A stretch of DNA of 64,000 bases. It comes from Phialocephala subalpina (Eukaryota > Ascomycota > Leotiomycetes > Helotiales > Mollisiaceae). The translations under genes were made by a program, and so were the position numbers. Location of the stretch: NCBI GenBank assembly GCA_900073065.1, contig FJOG01000016.1, positions 1,038,461-1,102,460 on the forward strand, given 5' to 3'. The notes below the pieces were generated by a model that had not been told where the DNA came from, ran no database searches, and was given only the letters and a program-made list of their open reading frames with translations. Shown piece by piece: positions 35,614-46,700 of this stretch (its first letter is position 1; each line of letters begins with the position of its first letter).

Positions 35614-37008
35614 TCAAACGGCTTCCCTCTCGCAAGCTTTCTCCCTCGACCACGCCTTGCTCTTGTTTCCCCAATCACTCTCATCGTAGTCTACCTGCAC
35701 TGTAACAACATCGGTCCGTATAATATTCCCATCCGCACATTCCAACATACTCTTATCGCTTTGATCGTCGTTCTTGCCGCCTGCCACTGCTGTGTTTGCA
35801 TGTCCGAGATAGGTATCGAGATTTGGCCGGCCGTTGTCCTTGTCCACGCCAATATTGTTGAGCTGGTAGCCTTGAGAGCGTGAGCGGTTCCCGTCCTGCT
35901 TGTTATAACTGTCGTCACTAGAGGAGCGGCCGCGGAGTTTGGTATAAAGAGGTCGGAGACAGGGGATTGTTGCGGTGAGGATAGTGACCATAAGTTCCGT
36001 TGAGGACCATAGGATTAGACCGACGGTTTCATCTGTTCTGTTTGTTAGATTATGAATGAGCGGTCGCGGCAGAGATTGGAAACTTACAGGAATAGTCTGA
36101 ACGAGCTGTCAATCCCTCAAGTGCAATAGTCCGAACAATGCCACAAATCATAGCACTGTGGATGTTTAGAGCTACGCAGTCAATACATTGGGCGGACTCA
36201 CAAGAATCCTAAGCTCATCGAGGAAGCAATCAAGATCTTCTCTTTTCGCTTCATTTGAAGATTCCAAAGAATAAACCAAGGCAGTATTGCTAGGACAAGG
36301 TCTGCCCAAGCAGAAGATACTATCATTTCAATCAGTGTAATCCTTGAGTCTCGAAAGTTGAGATCGTATCTCACCCCCAACAGTTATAGAAAGAGTAGTA
36401 AAGCCTTCTGTTGAAATCCAGCACTTTGCATCAATTGTTGGATTCCAAACGTGTGCAACTGGGTCACAACGAATGAAATCAAACAGGGCGCAAAGAAAGC
36501 AAGGTACAGCAACAGCAACTATTAGAAAGTGTAGTATCCATCTGTGCCATTGGATGATAGTGATTCGAAGGAGGAATACTGCTGCAGAAGCTTTGCTGGT
36601 AGCAATACCAATAATGCAAAATCTTGATATATTAGTTAGCGCCATTCAATTCTCTGTCAGAGTAAGATGACTTACGTTTGACCGATGATCTCTGCCCGTG
36701 TCGCCTCAACGAAGCTCTTGGTAGTAAGTTCTGACGCGTGCCTGCCAAAGCCATAGAAGGCAGCAGATGTGCACGCAACAGTGTATGGCATTAGCATGAA
36801 CTGTTTATAGTTAAGTCAAATACTTTCAAAGTGTTCTGGATGCTTTACTTACCCAACTGAAAGCAATTAGGTAGTCGTCCCAGCTGAGATGGCGATTTAG
36901 CAGCTTTGCTTTTGTCAACAGTCGAAGGCAGATGAAAAGAAGCGCAATCACGGTCTCCGCCCACATCACACCAATGATTGTAGGGCCGAATCCTCCGAGT
37001 TGATTCAT
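35614..37008 (-). CDS. PTH11-like fungal rhodopsin-domain membrane protein
   Basis: Six exons (37008-36853, 36800-36676, 36622-36375, 36319-36202, 36155-36088, 36032-35614) give 377 residues. All five introns are 46-55 bp with canonical ends, and the second has a GCTAAC branch site. The fungal rhodopsin domain is recognised by an extracellular N-terminus, the first helix (IGVMWAETVIALLFICLRL), SWDDYLIAFSW at the start of helix 2, the CDPVAHVWNP and CWISTE loop, and SSAWADLVLAILPWFI. Seven helices are expected. The C-terminal tail (about residues 255-377) is polar, with many Asp, Asn and Ser residues, and probably cytosolic. Family members resemble Pth11, a non-canonical G-protein-coupled receptor that senses surfaces in plant pathogens, but most lack a known ligand. 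No CFEM domain is present. Confidence 0.9.
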
Positions 37009-38328
37009 GATGATAGCAGAGGCGTCGAATCCTCAAGAAAGGAAGGAAGCGTACAGTTGTCAATTTAACTGAACTTTTGTCAAGTGAATGTTCTCGCGTC
37101 CACACCCGCTTAATGATACAAGCAAGGTTCAAGGTACTTCGATGCAGAGGCTACACACAGACAACGCACCGAATAAGGAATGCATTAGAGGCAGCTGAAG
37201 AAAGGAAAGGAAAATCCAGTTGAGAGCAAGATCATCATGATGCCAAGTCGCAATGCAACTATCGCAAGTGTGAAAGAAATAACTCCTTTCCTTCTCACTC
37301 TTCCCCATGTCGGACGTTCACACCGCACATGTATGACATTGTCTCAAACATGGTGATCACTGACCCCGAATTTCTTCCTTTATTGTTCGTCCACTCGGGT
37401 GCAGGATAATGCAACCAATTGAACTTCCTGCCGCGCAGAATGTTCAGGGATCTCTTTTTACAATGTACCCCTGATCATATGTTAGTTTCCCACTCATGTG
37501 GCATCCAACCAGATCTTCGATACGTACTTTTTGACAATTCTTATTCGCTGTTGAATCCTGGGACATTGAAGCCGTTGAGATACTACATCGATTCCCAATG
37601 CGGTATCTGTCCTCCGCGACATCAACGTTCACAATGCAACAGCCGGGTCAGAGACGCTAGGAATTGGGTGCTTACCCGGCAGTGTCCCACCCGCTGACCA
37701 GGGGCTGGAAGGCTTCCCCGCTGCAGCCCCTTGCACCCCAGTAATGGCGCAAGCGGGCCTGTCCTTTGTTGGTCTTGATCAGTACTGGTCATGATAGTTG
37801 TCTTAACTTTCTTTTCACGGTTTGCAATCTTGGTGGCTCCTAATTGAAGCACGCTCGAATTACACGAGAGTGTAGAGTCAGGTTGCGGACTTTGTACAGT
37901 AGTATCAAAGGTTGATGTGGGAATAATATCTGGTGGAGATCAAAAATAGAACTTGGTACAATACTTCGGGTAGGTCTTCGTCGGGTAGCTCTCCGTCGGA
38001 TAGGTTCCAAGGAGATGCTACAGCAGCAGGGGGCCGAATTTGGGAGCCTATCTTGATGGGCTTGGTATCCACTGGCTTCTCCGCGGGGTGGCTCGTCTCT
38101 TGAAGCAGCAAGCATATTAGAGGACTATTCTCCACATCGTATACTGTTTTCAGGAAGCGTTGGGTTAAATCTCGGTACAGGATTGCGATGCTTGCATGTC
38201 CGAGTACGACCTATATGGCCAATGAACGATCACCTTTCCCCTTGAGAGTTTCTTGAGGTCATCCCAGCTACAAGATCCTTTCTCGGACTGAGTTTTCCAT
38301 CTTTCCAGTGTTTGAAAGGGCTGACAAA
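37009..38328. other. Intergenic, divergent promoter region
   Basis: This 1.3 kb separates the receptor gene (minus) and the P450 gene (plus). Short frames such as 37840-38135 have no domain. No strong promoter motif stands out. Confidence 0.45.
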
Positions 38329-39951
38329 ATGTCGCTTCTATCGAGTTTCCTTCAAAGCCTAGGTTGTCTGTTACTTGTCATTTCAGCACAATTCCTGTGG
38401 ACATACATTAGGTCTCCAATCAGAAATATTCCAGGGCCCTTCTTTGCCAAGTTCACTCATCTATGGCGCTTCTTCGACGTTTATGCAGGTCGACCAGAGC
38501 TTACCCAGCAAATCCTCCACGAGAAGTATGGATATGCTGTACGACTCGGACCTAATGTGGTCAGCATCAGTGATCCCAAACTCTTGAGAACTATGTATAA
38601 CACGAGAGGTGACTTTTTGAAGGTAAGATGCAAAGCATCGAGAAAGAGTTTGACTGACCTTTCACAGAGCAAATTCTACACCGTGAACGATACGAAAGTC
38701 GGTAGCCAGATCATTCACAATGTCTTCAGTACTCTCAGCAACGAATGGCATTCCGCAGCTCTACGCCCAATCCAAAAGTTCTACAAGATGTCCAGCTTAT
38801 TAGCCCAAGAGCCTCTTATCAACCACACTATCGAAGCATTCTGCAAACGTCTCGATGAAGAATTCGTAAATACTGGGAAGACATGCAAAATGGATGAATG
38901 GATGTTGTTCTTTGCCTGGGATGTCATTGGCCAATTGACTTTCAGAAGACCCATGGGCTTCATGGATGAAGGGAGAGACCACTCGGGTCTACTCAGCACG
39001 GCCGACAAGGCTCTCGATTACTTTGCAGCGATTGGGCAGATCCCCGAACTTGACCACTGGCTTGCAAAGAATCCGATTCGACCAATCGGTCCACCCAGCT
39101 TCGACTCAGCAGCAATCTTCTGTGCCCAGCAAATTGCTGAACGACAGCAAGCTGGCGAGAAATCTTCAGGCCAACCAGACATGCTCGACGGCTTCCTCGA
39201 GATCAAGAGAGCGACTCCTGAAGTCATGGACGACAACGCCATTGTTGGCGCTCTTCTGGTCAACATTCTAGCCGGTGCCGATACGACCGCCATCCTTCTT
39301 AGAGCAATTGTATACTACACCCTCAAAAATCCTCGAGTCTACAAGAAGCTACAAGAAGAGCTCGGCAACGCCAATCTCTCCCAACCTGTCACCTATGCCG
39401 CAGCAAGCGCCTTACCATACCTTGATGCAGTGGTTCGCGAATCCGCCCGTGTCCATCCCGGCGTTGGACTCTTACTCGAACGCATTGTTCCGGCCAGCGG
39501 ACTCACTCTTTCAGATGGCACAATTGTTCCACCTGGAACCATAGTCGGCATGAACGGATGGGTCATTCACCAGGACAAACAAATCTTCGGTCAAGACGCG
39601 GCATCTTTCAACCCTGATCGCTGGTTACGAGATGTTGCCTCAGGTGAGACAGAAGAGGAGTTCCAGCCGAGACTGGCAATGATGAAGGCTGCGGATCTGA
39701 CTTTTGGAGCTGGAAACCGTATTTGCCTTGGGAAGAATATTTCGATTTTGGAGACATATAAGGTTATTGCGACGTTGTTCTTGAACTATGATGTAAGTTA
39801 TTCTTTGACATTGTGAGATGTTCTTGCTGATGATAATTTACAGATGAGTTTTGTGGACCCGCAGATGAAGTGGAAGGTGCAGAATTCGTGGTTTGTGAGG
39901 CAGTCTGGGATTGATATTAACATTCGAAAGCGGAGGAGTCTAAGAGACTAA
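38329..39951 (+). CDS. Cytochrome P450 monooxygenase (pisatin-demethylase-like)
   Basis: Three exons (38329-38622, 38668-39792, 39844-39951) give 508 residues. The N-terminal membrane anchor (LGCLLLVISAQFLW) is followed by the proline-rich hinge NIPGPFFAKF. The I-helix oxygen-binding motif is AGADTT, the ExxR motif is ESAR and the heme loop is FGAGNRICLG with Cys451. The stretch HLWRFFDVYAGR and the overall spacing recall fungal CYPs of the pisatin-demethylase/benzoate-hydroxylase group, which oxidise aromatic compounds in the ER; the substrate is not deducible. The first intron (38623-38667) is 45 bp, a multiple of three, with no in-frame stop. An unspliced mRNA would therefore still encode a P450 with 15 extra residues. 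Its GTAAGA donor, CTGAC branch site and CAG acceptor make it a convincing intron. Confidence 0.93.
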
Positions 39952-40310
39952 TGTACTAGCTTGTCTCCCACTGAGAACTGTTGTGCAGACTATCTTCACT
40001 ATGGTGCCTGTTAGCAGATCATCTATTTATAAATCGTTATGAATCACTTGTCATACCTCTGAAATATTTGCACTTCCCAACCGTAAGACGCATATCATCA
40101 TATAATTTGTTTTACCCCAGGGTCGTAATCGTTCAGTGAGTGCCACGGCCCACGACACAACATTAACATTTGTATGAGCCTAAGATTTTTGAAATTGAAT
40201 CGTCAATCATTAAGTTATCTGGGTGTCCAATTCTGATATGCCAAGAAGAGGAATATAATTGAAAATTGGACTCGAGAAATATCCCACATTACTGGATGAA
40301 CCCACAGCGT
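39952..40310. other. Intergenic between convergent genes
   Basis: This 359-bp AT-leaning spacer lies between the P450 and HET stop codons and probably holds both terminators. No gene is seen. Confidence 0.5.
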
Positions 40311-42272
40311 CTAACAAGTCAGCCTACTCAAAGTCCTGAGATCCATCTCAATCCGCATGATTTTCGTTCCATCTTTAGGCTCGAGCCTATCTCTAAGTAT
40401 TGGCTGTAAGCCATTCATGTACCCCGTTGAAAGATGAACTCTGCCCACGATCTGGAAGGATGGAGGATTTCCCACCCTCCTTAACAATGCCGTCACCTCT
40501 GTTTGCCAGAACTGACAAATTATATCCCCCTTTTTGGCGTTTGCTGGTACTGATCCTAGAAGAAAGTTGCTCCCCAGAAACAAACACGGACTCGATGGCG
40601 TTTTAGCAGGGCGGACTCGTGGCTGCGCTGTAGACTGTGGGGCGCTCGGGAGGCTAGAAGTGAATAGAGTGCCAAAAAAGCCGCGACGAGAACGGGTGTT
40701 ATTCTCACGAGGAACATTGTGAGAAGGGGGCCTCCAATCGGCACGGCTACGAGAGCTGGAGTATTGGTCCACGTTTTGCGAAAGCCAGTTGGCTTCATTG
40801 TTATCCCAGGTATCCTCTGGGACTGGCTTTGTGTCAGAGTCATCCTTTTGAGCGACATTACCTGTTGGTGATTTCCGTGGCGATGGACCTGATGGTAGTC
40901 TCCGCTGCTTCCCTCGAGAGTACATCGTGTCTGGACTTATAGAGCAAAGCTTTGTTGAAAGCGAGCTTGAGTTCTCATAAAGGTAATATTCGTATGCCGC
41001 CCAGGCTTGTCGTATCTTGCTGTGCGAAGTAGCATGACGATATTGACCCTCATGAGTGGCCTTCCACCATTTGAGCTTCCTGACATCCTTAAATATGTCA
41101 TCATGTGTAGGACCCACATCAAGAATTTCTCCGGCAACTGCAGCGATAGCGATAATACGTGTACCAGTATCCGCAGGCGGTAATACCATAGGTCCAAGCA
41201 CAGATGAAACCAGCTGACTGAAATTAACCACCCGCATTGATCTGTCAAAGGCAGTGGAGCTGCCTTTTGAAATCGTCTGAGGTCCGAACTTCTTCAGCAC
41301 CTCGGTATATAGATCGAAGGTCGGCTTGGTATAGTCGGCTTTAATACTTCCGTCTACACAATCGTTGGCCAATCCTAGAAGGCCGTAGATTTTATCTCTC
41401 GGTTCTTGGCATTTGGCGTATCGGAAATCTTCCAGCAGCTTTTCCAGGCAGCTCTTCTCACCGTAACGGCCCTTTCTTTTCTGATCAAGATTCTTAATCA
41501 GACCAATCTGGCCACGCATATCTTCGTATCTCTTGACATGTTGGCTCAAGTTTTCCAGGAATGTTTCCCATTTTTCGGAAGAGCGTCCGATACAAACTCT
41601 CAACTCCCTCGATAGCGTCACTTCCTGTATAATCCATAGTCGAGTCCAATAACTGTGGCCACAGACCCAGGAACAGTACGCTCTCCGGTCATTTTCTTTG
41701 AGGCCTGCCAAACCAGACTTAAACGCGGTCTGGATCATTCCGTCTGCTCCTCCAAGCCAAATCAGGACCGTTGCTGCACGTTCGTATATAGAGTCCATAA
41801 ATCGGACTTGCCGCTCGCGTTCTTCCAAGTTGCTTTGATCGATGCAAATAGCATCCGCCCAGAGCACCCTTGGCTCGTGCTCTTTTCGCAAAGCCAGGAA
41901 GGCATCATGAAGGTTTTGTCGGATTGCCATTGGCTTCCCATTGAGGAGGATGTTGTTGATGAGCTCGGGTGATCCCCATGTATATGACAGTGCTTCATAT
42001 ACAGGCCGTTTGAGGAATGGTACGTGGGTAAGTCTGCAACTGAGCGGCTGTTGTTTGTCCGCAGGCTCAAGTTCAAGAAGACGAATTGAATCGACTAAAG
42101 GATCGAGTGGTTCGTATTGGAAGACCCCTGGGGTCTGTCTCGGACGGCGAGGCACGGAGTCACGCGAAGGAGACCGGTGCTTACTCTTAACATGGCGTTC
42201 TTTCCGGCGATGTCGTTCCCCTCCGGAACGTTGATCTCCGTCGTGATGGTGACTTTCTGCGGATGGCGCCAT
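40311..42272 (-). CDS. HET-domain protein, intronless
   Basis: A single exon of 653 residues starts at ATG 42272. The N-terminus is hydrophilic and basic (HRRKERHVKSKHRSPS). The HET domain begins near residue 90 with YEALSYTWGSPE and continues with NLHDAFLAL, VLWADAICIDQSNLEE and ERAATVLIWLG, the complete first half of the domain. WTRLWIIQEV and EPRDKIYGLLGLA follow, as is usual in this subclass. Residues about 440-560 are low-complexity, rich in Ser, Arg and Pro. The C-terminal section (GDIICQFWQTEV) resembles the closing region of many large HET proteins. It belongs to a different subclass from the HET gene at 18-20.7 kb (SYTWG versus SHCWG). Allorecognition and cell-death control is the family role; nothing here identifies its partner. 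Confidence 0.93.
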   Translation of the reverse strand: MAPSAESHHHDGDQRSGGERHRRKERHVKSKHRSPSRDSVPRRPRQTPGVFQYEPLDPLVDSIRLLELEPADKQQPLSCRLTHVPFLKRPVYEALSYTWGSPELINNILLNGKPMAIRQNLHDAFLALRKEHEPRVLWADAICIDQSNLEERERQVRFMDSIYERAATVLIWLGGADGMIQTAFKSGLAGLKENDRRAYCSWVCGHSYWTRLWIIQEVTLSRELRVCIGRSSEKWETFLENLSQHVKRYEDMRGQIGLIKNLDQKRKGRYGEKSCLEKLLEDFRYAKCQEPRDKIYGLLGLANDCVDGSIKADYTKPTFDLYTEVLKKFGPQTISKGSSTAFDRSMRVVNFSQLVSSVLGPMVLPPADTGTRIIAIAAVAGEILDVGPTHDDIFKDVRKLKWWKATHEGQYRHATSHSKIRQAWAAYEYYLYENSSSLSTKLCSISPDTMYSRGKQRRLPSGPSPRKSPTGNVAQKDDSDTKPVPEDTWDNNEANWLSQNVDQYSSSRSRADWRPPSHNVPRENNTRSRRGFFGTLFTSSLPSAPQSTAQPRVRPAKTPSSPCLFLGSNFLLGSVPANAKKGDIICQFWQTEVTALLRRVGNPPSFQIVGRVHLSTGYMNGLQPILRDRLEPKDGTKIMRIEMDLRTLSRLTC

Positions 42273-43164
42273 AGGTATTGGCTGACCCAAGAAAGATCGG
42301 GTCTGCGGCTTCGTAGCCTAATTGCCGTTGATGAGGCTTTCAGGCAATCTTTAGAGAGAAAGATAGGACACGATTAAGGAGTTGGAGTCGTGAACAAGGT
42401 TCGCTTTGGGCTTCTGGTCTCCGTAGCAAGCTCATTGGCTTGTTATGGGTTGAAGAAAGGTAGGGACGACGAGGGAGTGACGTAGAAATATACCCTGAGT
42501 TCTCCACGTCTCCTCAGCCTCGGAGCCAGATCGCTCTTGGCGAGGCTGCGAGATTGTTTCTCGAAAGAAAGGTATTCGAAGTTTCCAGGAGTCGGTTCCG
42601 CTAATCAGATGGGCTTAGGATTTCATATCAGAATGCCAGTAGATTGGTTATCGGGGTGGAAAGAGGTGGAAAAAGAGCGCGACGGAGAAGTGAGGTGGGG
42701 AATAGTATAGTGGGAGTAGTGAGGTGCCAGGCCGGCGGACAGCCAGCAAAGCTGGGCGCGGTGCGGGGCAGACTACAAAACGGGGCATGAAGTACGAACT
42801 GAAAGACAATTGGTCACAGAGACATGCACCGGATTGGCAGATTTTGCCCTCAGCCTTGCAATCTCCATTGTGCCCTTTAACTGCTAGCCGCACTCGAAAT
42901 CCGAAGAATATGATGTGTTACCTTGGAGTGGGTCAAAAGCTCACTACCACGACAGCAGATAGCATGAGGCTAGTGGGACCTGCGACTTCTCACACTTCTG
43001 TGAGTATGACCAGTAACTTTAGAGTAGAAGAATGCTGGCGATGCAGAGTAATGTACCTCCATTGTGGTTGATACCCTACCACCAATTTTGGAAGTGGTTA
43101 CGATGACAACGAAGAGGAGTTCGCAACCCTCTAAAGATTGCTGCTCTATGAAATACGTAGAAGC
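42273..43164. other. Intergenic, no gene seen
   Basis: This is the upstream region of the intronless HET gene and of the small CorA-like gene. Frames here (for example 42724-43071) overlap and lack recognisable domains. Confidence 0.45.
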
Positions 43165-43621
43165 ATGGACACGCACGGTCTATTGGAGACTGCGAAAGTC
43201 GACAATGAGCTTAGAGCCATGACGAACGAACTCCGAGGTGTGACAGAGCAGCTGAAAAATCTCCAGCAGGACACTGTCGACGACAATGCCACTATGGGAA
43301 TCATTATATGTGTCTCAGCAGTTTATCTCCCATGAATCTTTGTCGCGGTAAATTCGTTCGTTCGCAGGTGTGATCCAGAAGCAGGCAAGCTGGCGTTTGC
43401 AGTCCATTTACGGAGTGAATTTTTTCGGTTTCGATCGGAATGCGTACCAGATAACGATCGCTCACGACTTATGGATATCCGTCGCGACGTGGCTGCCATT
43501 AACGCTGATGACAGGTGCGGTGTATGTCACGGTTCTGTGGCTCGATGCTCGACGGAAAGGCAAGCAGTTTTTATGGCCTTGGTCTCGCAAACCGCCTCGT
43601 CTATCATCCGGCACAAGATGA
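43165..43621 (+). CDS. Small CorA-like C-terminal membrane domain protein, possibly a truncated relic
   Basis: Two exons (43165-43309 and 43368-43621) join over a 58-bp intron into 132 residues. The first exon is a helical segment (ELRAMTNELRGVTEQL) ending in DTVDDNATMGII. In larger fungal proteins this precedes a pair of membrane helices like those of CorA magnesium channels. The second exon has YGVNFFGFD, similar to the GMN-like motif (here GVN), and HDLWISVATWLPLTLMTGAVYV as the final helix, then a basic tail. Full-length relatives carry several hundred more residues upstream, often ankyrin-like or HET-associated; none are found here. It may be a decayed 3' end of such a gene. The splice choice is plausible but not certain. 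It faces the kinase gene tail to tail, 115 bp away. Confidence 0.45.
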
Positions 43622-43735
43622 AAGGTTCCATAGCACTTTTATAAATGGAGATTCTGGTATTGAGAGCATGCTTCCCTCTCTTTGTGGTGAGCGAGTAAGA
43701 TACGAGTCAGGACGATTCCTTCCCGAATGTTGCAG

Positions 43736-46700
43736 TCATATCTTCGGTCCAGTATCCTTCTCTTTGTGCAGATGTCTGAGCTCGTGCCTCAGGGTCCTAG
43801 TCCTGCTTTCTTGCAGCACTTTTAGTTGACCGGACCGGTCAACATTGTACGCAGGCTCAAGCACGTCGGAAGTGACCTCCTCAGCAGAATCAATGATTGA
43901 TTCGTTTGGAGTCGATTGTGCCGTATAAGCGGATGGTGACGAACGCAAGGGGAATGAATGCAGAGCGCGGCCGGCTGCACTCTCGTGACTTTGGGAACTC
44001 TCGCTAGTAGTTGATTGACTGGCTTGTCGCTCCGATGACCCTGAACTGGGTGGTACACGAGAAATCAGGAGTCGGGGTTTCGAAGTCGACGACAAAATTG
44101 GAGGGTCTCCTTCCTCTAAGTCCTCGTTTCCATCCTCTTTCCAGCGATATCCCCAATGGAAATTGTGACCAAAAACAATGGCACCGCCGCCTTCTAGCCT
44201 CTCGGGCCCTCGTGGTTTGATCAAACGCGACATTCTAGGGTAGAGAACTTGAACCGGGTCATGATGTCGGCTGGATGCTTTGCGGAACACTTGGCCAATT
44301 CCGTGTGCTTGACATCGACAGGGCGACACGATATCACCGGGGCAGTGCCACACAAGACTAGAGCAGAGTCTCACAGGGTCCGCTCGAATGTCCCCAAACT
44401 TCTTCATGATTTTCTCTAGGTCAAAGACACTCGCCGCCAAATAATACTTCTGCGTCGGAAGGCTTTGCCAATTTGGGCACATCCCCTTGAATTCGATGGG
44501 CCGGATTATGTCGCCAAAACCGCGGCCAAACAGAGTAATCGCTTCGATCGAGCGGATGAAGTCTACCCAGCCGTATCCAAGAGCGTGGAGGGTCGCAACA
44601 CGCGGGTATGGATCGTGATCCGTGGCTAGCTCAACGAAATCCCAACCTTCGAGATGTTTGCGTACCCTGACCTTTATTTTTACCCCGTTTTGTCCCATGA
44701 TATGCCTTTGGTACTCCATGATTTGCTCTAGTGTGTTATAGTGTTGTTCAACAAGATCTTCGAAGAGATAATAACCTCTTTTCTTTTTCGAACTCTTCGA
44801 CTGCTCGGTTTCCGGGCCTTTCTGCTTCGTCTCTTCTTCTTCGAAATTTTCGTTCTTGCCTGGCCAAATCACGATACCCTTGTTCTCATCGTCGATGAGA
44901 ACTTTGTGAGCAGAATTTGGCTTGTGATCACTTGCATCCCTCATCTTACTATAGTCAAACAGAAATGAAGTAGAGAAATCGTCATTGCTATAGTGCTCCA
45001 AGGATGTGCGCACAAGATGAAGCAATGCGCTTATGCCGTTGACAAGCCAGCCTCGTTTGTCCGCTTCGTCCCACAGAACAACGTGTTTTGTCGCGATCCA
45101 TCTCATCTTGGGAATATACCCATTGTGCGTAAGATGAGGCGGGATGTCCTTGACACCAACTGCAAATGACATTCCTGCTGTGACGATTTTTCCTGCAGAT
45201 ATCGAGACCTTTTCTAGAAGACAGCCGGCATGAGGTCGTGGAAGTCCTGTTGTGTCCATGTCATATCTCGCGTCGGATGCTCCTGTTGCGGTTAACATGT
45301 GAGCCTTCTTTTTGGATCACCAGATCGGATGGGGACACTCACCAGCATAGTACCTGCAGTCTGCGCACCAACCTACAATATGTCGAGCGGTGTCTAACTG
45401 AAGCAAGTTAATATCGTCAACACCTTGAAGTGTGTGGTCAAGGTAGGAGATTCTATCCCCTTTGCGGTTATAGAAGTAATGCCAGATCAGTATATCTCTA
45501 GTTAATTTCGTTGCGATCAACATGGCCGAGAAGCCTTTGATGAAGAGTTTCCCGTCAAACATGTTGGCCCGCTCCGACTCAGCTAGCCTAGCAACCATAT
45601 TCAATGGTATCTCCAGACCTAGTCCTTGCTCGTGCTTGGCTAGTATTGGGTAGCCGTTGACCATCACTGGGTTCTTAAGCATGCTGTGCCAGCAATGCCC
45701 AGACATTTTTTCTGTGTCCTTCGATTGGTTATTCATATGGAACTTGATTAGAAATTGGATTCTAGCCAAAGGCGTTCCCTCGGACACGCGCGCTGGAGGA
45801 ATAGTCTGAACCTTGGAAGACAAGACAAGGGGTGAGCAGATCGCGACCCCGGATTCAAATGGCGATGATCGAAGTGCTGCACCAAGCCATGCAAACTGCT
45901 GCGCAATCTCTGCGAGGGAGTCACCGGTGCCAGTAGCACGAACGATGAACAGACTTCCCTTAAACCATGCGTCAATTTCGGTCCCGTCTGGTAGATTCAC
46001 TAGAGATGCGGACTCAGAAGGGATTTCAATATGCAAGCAAGTATGGCATACTTACCAGTGGCGCCAGCACGGCGATAGGGGACTCGGACGAGATCAGTGA
46101 CAAGTCGCATCACGTGTGTTCCAGTGGCAGGCCATGTCTGGATGAGGTACTCTTTGGTCGTCACAGCCTGTGCGTCGTTTGCAGTTCCGGTAAGGGTGAT
46201 GGCTCTTTCTAGTGCCTCGTCTGGGCTTTCGGTGTATTTCTGCTCCTTCACGAAAGACAGAGGATCCCACTCTAGTTCAAACATAGCTTCGTACTCTTGC
46301 GAAGGAATCTTTCGACTCACATTCTTCCGATATGACGGCAGAGCACCCAAGACAGCCCTGCCGATGTTTTCCATGAGGTCAGGGTTGGCCCGTTTCAAGG
46401 CCACCTCTCTTTGCAGACTTGTCAAGAGCCATTCATACGCTGGGGTCTTCAAAATGAACTCCCGATACGGACTAGAATCAAGTTTCTCTTCACCATCAAC
46501 CTCATCATCGTCGTCTTCTTCCTCATCCGCCTCTGGCTCTTCTGTGATGTGTTCTTCTGGAGTTTGTTGGTCCACATTCGGATCTACTTCTTCAAGGAAT
46601 CGATCAATCGCGAATTGGCTAAGCTGGAATCTATCGTTATGCGAGGGCAGTTCGGGGGCAAGGTCTTCCAGCGGAAACATATCCTCAAACGAGCCCTTGA

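Noticed and set aside
42724..43071. 115-codon plus-strand frame
   Set aside because: Overlapped on the opposite strand, no domain, and it lies in the promoter region of the second HET gene.
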